The position numbers and the translations under genes are program-made. The notes beneath the pieces are model-generated. The model was not told where the DNA came from, did not search any database, and saw only the letters and a program-made list of their open reading frames with translations. Shown piece by piece: positions 58,088-64,000 of a stretch of DNA of 64,000 nt (position 1 is its first letter; every line of letters begins with the position of its first letter). Source of the stretch: Trochalopteron elliotii (Eukaryota > Chordata > Aves > Passeriformes > Leiothrichidae); contig JANPWX010000055.1 in NCBI GenBank assembly GCA_024734555.1, forward strand, positions 1,052,072-1,116,071, read 5' to 3'.

Positions 58088-58174
58088 ATGGCTCCAAACT
58101 CAGGATTTTCTGTGGAGAGGAGGCTGTCCACACAGATTTTTTTCTTAATTTTATGCCTTCTGTTTGCCTCTCAG
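58088..58174 (+). CDS. candidate first coding exon, signal peptide
   Basis: An ATG in a strong context (GGCAAAATGG, A at -3 and G at +4) opens a 29-codon frame. It reads MAPNSGFSVERRLSTQ followed by a hydrophobic core IFFLILCLLFAS and Q. A dibasic n-region, a 12-residue h-region and small polar residues at the end make a textbook secretory signal peptide. The last codon is followed directly by CAG|GTGAGC, a near-consensus splice donor at 58175, in phase 0. The exon is too short for ordinary ORF lists. The frame is also open upstream to a TAG at 57947-57949, so the true start could be elsewhere. No downstream exon is recognised in the remaining 5.8 kb, so the rest of a secreted or membrane protein would lie beyond the window. 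No family is recognised. Chance is a real alternative. Confidence 0.35.
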
Positions 58175-58180
58175 GTGAGC

Positions 58181-59164
58181 TTGTGTCCTGGGGTTGGGGT
58201 TTGTCTTTGTTTTGCTTTCTTAGATGCTAATATGGCCCAGACTGACTGACAAAGTTAGTGATTAGAAATTCAGATTTCTTACCACAGGGCTGGAAAAAAT
58301 TATATGAACACTTGTTCAAGTGACTGAAAATACAGGCTTTTTTAATCTGGTGACTGCTGGAGTGATTGGGTCAATGTTTGGATATATTGAGGAGAATATC
58401 TAGGAAAAAGGAAGGGGGTAAGAGGAAAATCTCTAGGATTAATCTTCTGGGGGTACTTTTCTTGCATGGACCTCCCTACTTATGACACATATGAGATTTT
58501 GGAAATACATTTGCAGAGTTTCCACCAAAAGCTGAGCTGGCAAAGGTGGCAAATGTGGCAAGGGCATGGTGAAAGTGGTTAACAAGATAATGTCATCCCT
58601 CATTCTCAAAGGGAAACACAGCTCTGAAACAATTCCTTCTAGAAATGTGTTAATTCCTGACTTTTCCCAGCTGCTGTAACAAGTGGAGGAATAGCTGGTG
58701 TTAAACCTGTATTGTGAGGTGAGAAACAGCATTAAGCAGGCCAGGCTCAGTGGCTTTTTATCCACAAGACTAATTGTAACAAGAGCTTAGATTGTCTGTG
58801 GTTTGAACCCAATGTATGTAAATAGCTTTGCTTGTGTTATTCCTGCTTATCCCTGTGTCCCATGCCTTGAACAGAGGAGCTATGACACACCTTAAGGAGG
58901 AGAAACTATTCCAACTCTGCTCCTCCATGGACTGCTGAAAGCTTGTAAGACTTTGGAGCACACACAGCGTAACATTTTTGCATGCAAATCCTGGAGGGTG
59001 TCTCAACTTTGGGGACAAAACTCTGCAAAAACAACACCATAAAAACAGCACAAAACCACCAACATTCCCCAGGCTGGTCCTGCATGGACAGATGATCAAG
59101 ACTGCCAGGAACAAATTATGCACTTTCACACATAAAAGAGGAAGAATGATGACAGATAGACAGG
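58181..59164. other. unique DNA downstream of candidate exon
   Basis: It would be the start of intron 1 if the exon at 58088 is real. Opposing frames at 58439-59129 on the minus strand are open but show no domain. No repeat family is seen. Confidence 0.4.
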
Positions 59165-59196
59165 GACCAGGCTGAGACTCACGAGACCAGGCTGAG
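59165..59196. repeat. 20-bp-period tandem duplication
   Basis: GACCAGGCTGAGA occurs at 59165 and again at 59185, with CTCAC between. It is a two-copy tandem at the left edge of a MIR-like remnant. Confidence 0.8.
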
Positions 59197-59305
59197 AGAC
59201 TTCAGCACTAACTACTGCTCTGCCACTGAACTGCTGCAGGACCTGAGAATCTCAAATTGCTTCTGTTTTCTTGCCCATGCATAGGATAAACTCCTAAGGG
59301 TGATG
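59197..59305 (+). repeat. MIR-like SINE remnant
   Basis: CACTAACTACTGCTCTGCCAC, TGCAGGACCTGAGAATCTCA, TTCTGTTTTCTTGCCCATGC and ATAGGATAA follow the MIR order of CTGGCTCTGCCAC, GTGACCTTGGGCAAGTTA, CAGTTTCCTCATCTGTAAAA, then GGGATAA. Identity is low and the family is old. Confidence 0.45.
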
Positions 59306-62300
59306 ACTGTCCGTTGCTGTACATTTAAACAGCAAAACTGGAGCTCAGTTCAGGCCTGTTGCTGCTACTGCAGTTGAAATAATAACATGTAAATGACTTA
59401 CACAAACCAACCATGTCAGCTGGTGGAAGAGTGCAGATGGGCATGAAAAGAGATATGAGTGAAAGAATGTGAAGGAGCAGAAAAGACGGGGGGAAAGAAT
59501 GGCCTGAAATGAAAAAAAAAAAAAAGTGAGAAAAGGGAGTTAACAAATAGCAGAAGAGCACAGACAGAACGTGGTCATTCCAAAATCAGCTGATGTCTGC
59601 CGTTTCCCCCTGTCCAGAGAGAGATTTGAAAGAGGTTTAAACAGAGAAAGAGGGGAGCAGGGAAACCATCCTGCCCTTCACCAGCCCTCTGCTAACCCCT
59701 GTTCCCAGTTCATGAACTCCTAAAAAACATTCAGTAATCTGAACCTGTAAAACAATTGGTTTAAGGCAATGGAATCTCTCCTTAAGGACCCAGCACAACC
59801 ATATCCCCAGCACACCTCTCTGCCAGTATTTATTAGTCCTCCAGGGGTCATTTTTGACCTGTGCTAATATAATCCTGCTAAAACCTTCTGGCTGTCTGGG
59901 GCCTGGCTGTCTTCAGCAACACACTGGTGTGAAATATTTATGGATTAAAATAAAATTAAAATGCAATTTTCAGGCATTTTGAGAGGAAGCCTTTAACTCT
60001 ACTTGTGGCTAAGTGATAGACTCCAGAAGGTTGCAAGTAACAGCTCAGAGGCTCAGAATGCTGTGATAGAAGGTGAAGTCCATGGAGAGGCCCGAGCTAA
60101 TGCATTTTCAAGTCAATGGAAAGATTTCTCTGTCTCTCTGAGTGTTGAATTGGTCTGCGAGGGACTGGATGAGATCCAATTGAGGCCCATAGTTACCAGA
60201 AGTTGCTACCGACCAATGACTATTCAGAGGGTCACATTAAGCAAAAAGATGGTTGCAGTAACATGTTTAGTGACCAATGGCTGCAGACACAAAATATTTT
60301 TCATTCTTCAGAGTGGTCTGGGGTCAGAAGATCAGGGAGAAAAAGGCATGAAGGCAATAATAATGAATTTATCAGTGGGAGCACTTGCTCCCACTGAGGG
60401 GTCTGGAAGAACAGGGAGATGTAAACCCCATTCTGTTTCCCAAAAGATCCAGGGAGCTGCAGGCTGGAGTTGCTGTTCTGGTCAGGCTGACTCCCTTTAC
60501 CAGCACTGAACTGCTGCTTTAAAATAAAAATCTAAGAATTGACCTATAACTACTACGCTGCCAAACATAACTGAGATTTCTTAGAATCTGCTCTCACTGT
60601 GAGTTTTGTATAAAATGTTTCCCAAGATGTCTTTGTGTGGCTATTAGTTATTGCAGTTGATGTGCTGTGAAAAATTTTAAATGGCAAGTCAGAGTGTTTC
60701 CTTGAGAACTTTTCTGTCATGGATATCTCTTAAGTTAAACTGGGAAAACAGAACAACAATAACAAAAAGCAATAATGAGACTGTAAAGGAATGGGAAATA
60801 TTCCTGGTTTCCACTCTCACTGATAATTAGTCAGAAACACAGATTTGAAGTTCAACCTGAAGGAAGACACTGGAATGAAAACTGCTTTAGTCGAAGGATC
60901 AAAGTGATTCTTCAGCCATTATAAATCTTTCAGGAGAAAGCTAAACTAAACACTGCAACACTTTTTGAGAATAAATTATCTAGAGAAATAATGGAACTTT
61001 TAATTTTGGAGAATTCTAAGCAAAGACCAGGCTAATGCTTGCTAGGAACAATTTAGGTGGTGCTGATGCTATGGTGGAGGACGGGAATAGACCAGGAGAT
61101 CTCTTCATGTCTCCTGTAAATTTATCTTCTTGGATTCTGTGCCTACAAACAGGAGTGTTAGCCAAGAACATGCTAAACTTGGGAAGGTGTGCAGTAATGT
61201 TTTAAATCCATTTATATACAAACTAAAGTTTAAGAAAATATACATATGAGATGAAGAACTGCAAATGAAAGATGACAGAGAAATAACATGCAGGCATTTG
61301 AAATGTGGGCCTAAAATAAAACAGGATTCAGCCTGGAAAATGCATGCTAACATACTTGGGGAAATATAATCCTAAATAATATCTTCAGTGGGAAAGCAAA
61401 ACCTGGAAATCATTTATTTTACAAAGGAATCTTCAGGCTGATTGAGGACAGTGAATCAGATAGATGTGTTTTAAGCACCACTATAACAGCTGGAGCTCAG
61501 CTGGGACTTCCAAATTCAGGTTTGCTGCTGCTGCAACCTGAGGCACACAAATAAATCCCCCAGCACTCATGATAAGAGTCTACCAGCTGATTTATACCTC
61601 GACTGAAAATGTGAGTCTCTGAAGCTTCAGCTGGAGACCATCAGCTGTGGCCTGATGACAATTAGGCTTGAACACTGTTTCCAACAGAGCAAGGCAGCAG
61701 GCACCCTTCCACCCCTCCCCAGTTTACATGTAGTTAGGCAGTTTGAGCAAGGTCTTGACTCCCTGACATTAGTAAAGATTAAAGTCTCTCTTGCTGGCTT
61801 CTAGGGACACAGAATTTGACCAATACTGGATATTCAAAAATTTTGAGAGTAGCTGGAAGAAAACACTAGGCAAGTAACTGGAAAAGAATTCAAGTGATGA
61901 GATAAATCACAGGAAGCAGCATGAAAAACTGGCAAAAAACCCCACCACATACACAGATATTGAAAATAACTCTTGCAAGTTATTAGACATAGTCTCTTTT
62001 ACCTGACTTGGCTACTAACTCTGTTCCCTACCTGTCTGTTCACAAGGAAATCCAAAGCCATTGAGGAAAATTCCTTCACCACTTGATAAGAGCAATCAAT
62101 TCCAAGGCCCTTGCAAGGAACCTTAAAATCTGGCTGGAGAGAGATTACAGAAATCCTACACCTCACCTGCTACATGGGTGGCAGCACTTTTTTACCCAGT
62201 TACAGAGGAAAACAACAGTCTGGTTTCAGAGACTTATTTCCAGAGTCCAGAAGCAATAATTTTGGTGTCAATGTTTTCTTTAACACAGTTTTCCATTCTG

Positions 62301-62650
62301 TCAGTGGCACACTCAGCAGCTCCTGCCATAAGCACAAGTCCAAGCAGCTGATGGCAGCAAAGGGAAAGTCTGTGTTTGCTCCGTGGGAGATCTCTGGACT
62401 CCCACAGTGAATGTTCATACTTAGTGCAGGAGTTCAATGTCCATTAACAGATATTAAAATAAGCTTGGTTCCCTCTGCCTCCAATATTCACTTTGTGGTT
62501 GTTATGTTCTTTCCTAACCACTCCAGCTGGACATTCCCATGGACTCCTGACAGCTCTTACCTGTCCATGTGGACCCACTACAGCCTCAGGTGTGTCACAG
62601 AGCCCTTTAGGGTGCAGAGGGTCAGTTTGTTTACTGAACTCAACACAGTC
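59306..62650. other. 3.3 kb unique non-coding DNA
   Basis: A13 lies at 59513-59525. The 168-codon plus frame at 60003-60509 starts with TTG, has no domain or splice context, and reads like a chance frame or old repeat (AAGTCAATGGAAAGATTTC near 60110). No CR1 is present until 62651. Confidence 0.45.
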
Positions 62651-62829
62651 ATAGGATCATAGAATGGCCTGGGTTGGAAGGGACCTAAAAATCATCTTGT
62701 GCCATGGGCAGAGACACCTTCCACTATCCAGGTTGCTCCAAACCCCATCCAGCCTGGCCGTGGACACTTCCAGGGATGGGGCAGCCACTTCCCAGCTTCT
62801 CTGGGGAACCTGTGCCAGGGTCCCACCAA
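62651..62829 (-). mobile_element. CR1 LINE 3' part of a twin-primed insertion
   Basis: The complement of the CR1 3' end starts ataggatcatagaatggcct and ends in the complement of CCCTGGCACAGGTTCCCC at about 62824-62829. A 6-bp CTTCCC-type duplication (ACTTCCCAGCTTC) interrupts the GCTGTGG region near 62787-62795. Its internal end meets the inverted segment at 62833 within 3-4 bp, and the two parts are neighbours in the intact element (see findings). Confidence 0.93.
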
Positions 62830-62832
62830 TAT

Positions 62833-63084
62833 GATCAGAGGGATGGAGCAGCTCTGCTGGGAGGAAAGGTTGAGGGAATTGGGATTGTTCAGCCTGGAGA
62901 GGAGAAGGCTTTGGGGTGACCTCACTGTGGCCTTGCAGTGCCTGAAGGGAGCCCACAGGAAAGATGGAGAGAGACTCTGGACAAGGGCCTGGAGTGACAG
63001 GACCAGGGGGAATGGCTTCACACTGGCAGAGAGCAGGGTTAGGTTGGGTATTAGGAAAAGATTCTTCCCTGTGAGGGTGGAGAG
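62833..63084 (+). mobile_element. CR1 LINE, inverted upstream part of same insertion
   Basis: Sense CR1 on the opposite strand to the preceding part runs from GATCAGAGGGATGGAGCAGC to CCCTGTGAGGGTGGAGAG. It encodes an open ORF2 tail ([47 protein letters not shown]). It ends at the GGTGAG position where the 3' part begins, so together the two cover the element once, with about 6 bp shared. Confidence 0.93.
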
Positions 63085-63897
63085 TCATTACAGATTTAAT
63101 GCTAATGGAAACATGCTCAAATGGGGGCAAATACACATTCAATATGCTGTAAGGAACAGAAAGGTGTGAGCTGTCAATTCAGTGGCCTTCTTTGTAACCT
63201 TAATATTTGTCTCCTGCCTGTGCAAATGTTCATAAAACATCACAGATGACTGGCCAGAATCAGCTGCAAAGTACACAGATATAAATCTTGATGAAGGAGA
63301 ACAATTATTTACTTGTATTTACTTTACCTCTGTTATTTTAGTTATGCTTTCCAGTACATTTCTAAATAAATGCCCTTCTTGCTTTAATATTTAAAATTGT
63401 CTCTTGCACAAGCAGACAGGACTTTATATGTCTATTCATATGAAATCTTGTAGCCTGTAGGTATATTTCTTCATTCAAACAGATCACATCCTGTAGACCT
63501 CTATCATGTCTTCTAAATTCATTGTTTCAGTATTTCTGGTGAAGTAGTTTCTCGGACTAGATTTACTGTTCAAGGAGCAATCTTTGTGATTCTATGAGTT
63601 GGGTACTTGGAAACCATAGCAAATCAGTAAAATGGGTAAAATGTTAATGAACAACTCATAATATTTATAATGTGAATATTTCTTTGTTACATGAAACTGC
63701 TGTTAGAATGTTTCACAAACATTTCTGAATATAAGCATCTTAATTAATGCAATAAATGTTAAAAGCAAATATATTTGTTACCTTTAAAATCAGACCCAGT
63801 GAATTTTTGGGGATACACCATATAAAATAATTTTCTACCACTTTTATGCTGAGCTAAAGTGATGTATCTTTCTGTACATCTTTCTTCCTGTTAATTA
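63085..63897. other. AT-rich unique spacer
   Basis: No gene or repeat family is recognised. The DNA is AT-rich with several TTTATAAT-like strings near 63660. Confidence 0.45.
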
Positions 63898-64000
63898 GGG
63901 TGAATATTAGGAAAAGGGCACTGGAACAGGTTTCCCACTGAAATGGTCACAACCCCAAGGCTATGAGAGCTCAAGGAGTGTTTGGACAACACTCTCAGGC
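63898..64000 (+). mobile_element. CR1 LINE, partial, runs off the right edge
   Basis: Sense CR1 of the same subfamily as 9639-10019. GGGTGAATATTAGGAAAAGG, TTTCCCACTGAAATGGTCACA (split), CCCCAAGGCTATGAGAGCTC and AAGGAGTGTTTGGACAACAC match, in order, the complement of that copy. The 3' end lies outside the window. Confidence 0.9.

Noticed and set aside
60003..60509. 168-codon plus-strand frame
   Set aside because: It begins at TTG, has no recognisable domain, and part of it resembles old repeat text. Treated as chance.
62657..63169. Frames of 161 (minus) and 156 (plus) codons
   Set aside because: They are produced by the head-to-head CR1 parts, giving ORF2-tail and antisense readings only.
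1..64000. Endogenous retrovirus or LTR, tRNA, rRNA, CRISPR and prokaryotic or phage features
   Set aside because: Looked for typical primer-binding sites, LTR ends, conserved RNA blocks, regular spaced repeats and operon-like gene packing. None was recognised.

Overview
The window reads as vertebrate, almost certainly bird, nuclear DNA from a gene-poor (intergenic or deep intronic) stretch. The main evidence is a repeat family occurring at least 23 times. Its sense strand ends in CCCTTCCAACCCAAACCATT followed by tandem copies of an ATTCTATG-like octamer, which is the 3' end of CR1, the LINE retrotransposon of birds and other sauropsids. Several copies still translate in part to the C-terminal tail of CR1 ORF2 (blocks such as ERLRELGLFSLE, DRTRGNG, WHRLPREA). 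There are no bacterial-type operons, no CRISPR array, and I recognise no rRNA or tRNA gene or endogenous-retrovirus gag, pol or env segment. The species cannot be named. A songbird-like genome is only a weak impression from the dense, rather similar CR1 copies.

Layout. 0-7 kb: one candidate coding exon on the minus strand (about 193-458), a GC-rich patch with a G-quadruplex motif, a 46-base A homopolymer, and an overlapping pair of long open frames at 2.6-3.4 kb. 7-32.8 kb: the CR1-dense part, with 14 insertions in both orientations, a G-rich microsatellite touching one CR1 3' end, a small quasi-palindromic duplication, and a CpG-rich patch holding a strong CTCF-type motif at 30.6 kb. 32.8-40.9 kb: no CR1 at all, but three old MIR-like SINE remnants and two CpG-rich, possibly conserved non-coding blocks (36.0-36.6 and 39.9-40.2 kb). 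40.9-54.4 kb: further CR1 copies, a perfect 20-bp E-box palindrome at 40.57 kb, an ancient amniote-type repeat near 44.9 kb, an AT-rich block with homeodomain and octamer sites near 46 kb, a CpG-rich patch at 46.8 kb and a 7-base run of N at 51.2 kb. 54.4-64 kb: AT-rich DNA, a possible signal-peptide first exon with a splice donor at 58.1 kb, one MIR-like remnant, a CR1 whose two parts lie head to head in the way expected from twin priming (62.65-63.08 kb), and a last CR1 that runs off the right edge.

No complete protein-coding gene can be supported. Most long open frames are CR1 tails, antisense shadows of CR1, or chance frames in GC-rich DNA. I did not find a convincing new biological system. 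The items most worth checking are the twin-primed CR1, the signal-peptide exon, the exon at the left edge, the CTCF-motif CpG patch, the E-box palindrome and the CR1-free block. All repeat-family and binding-site calls come from reading the sequence against remembered consensus patterns, with no database search.
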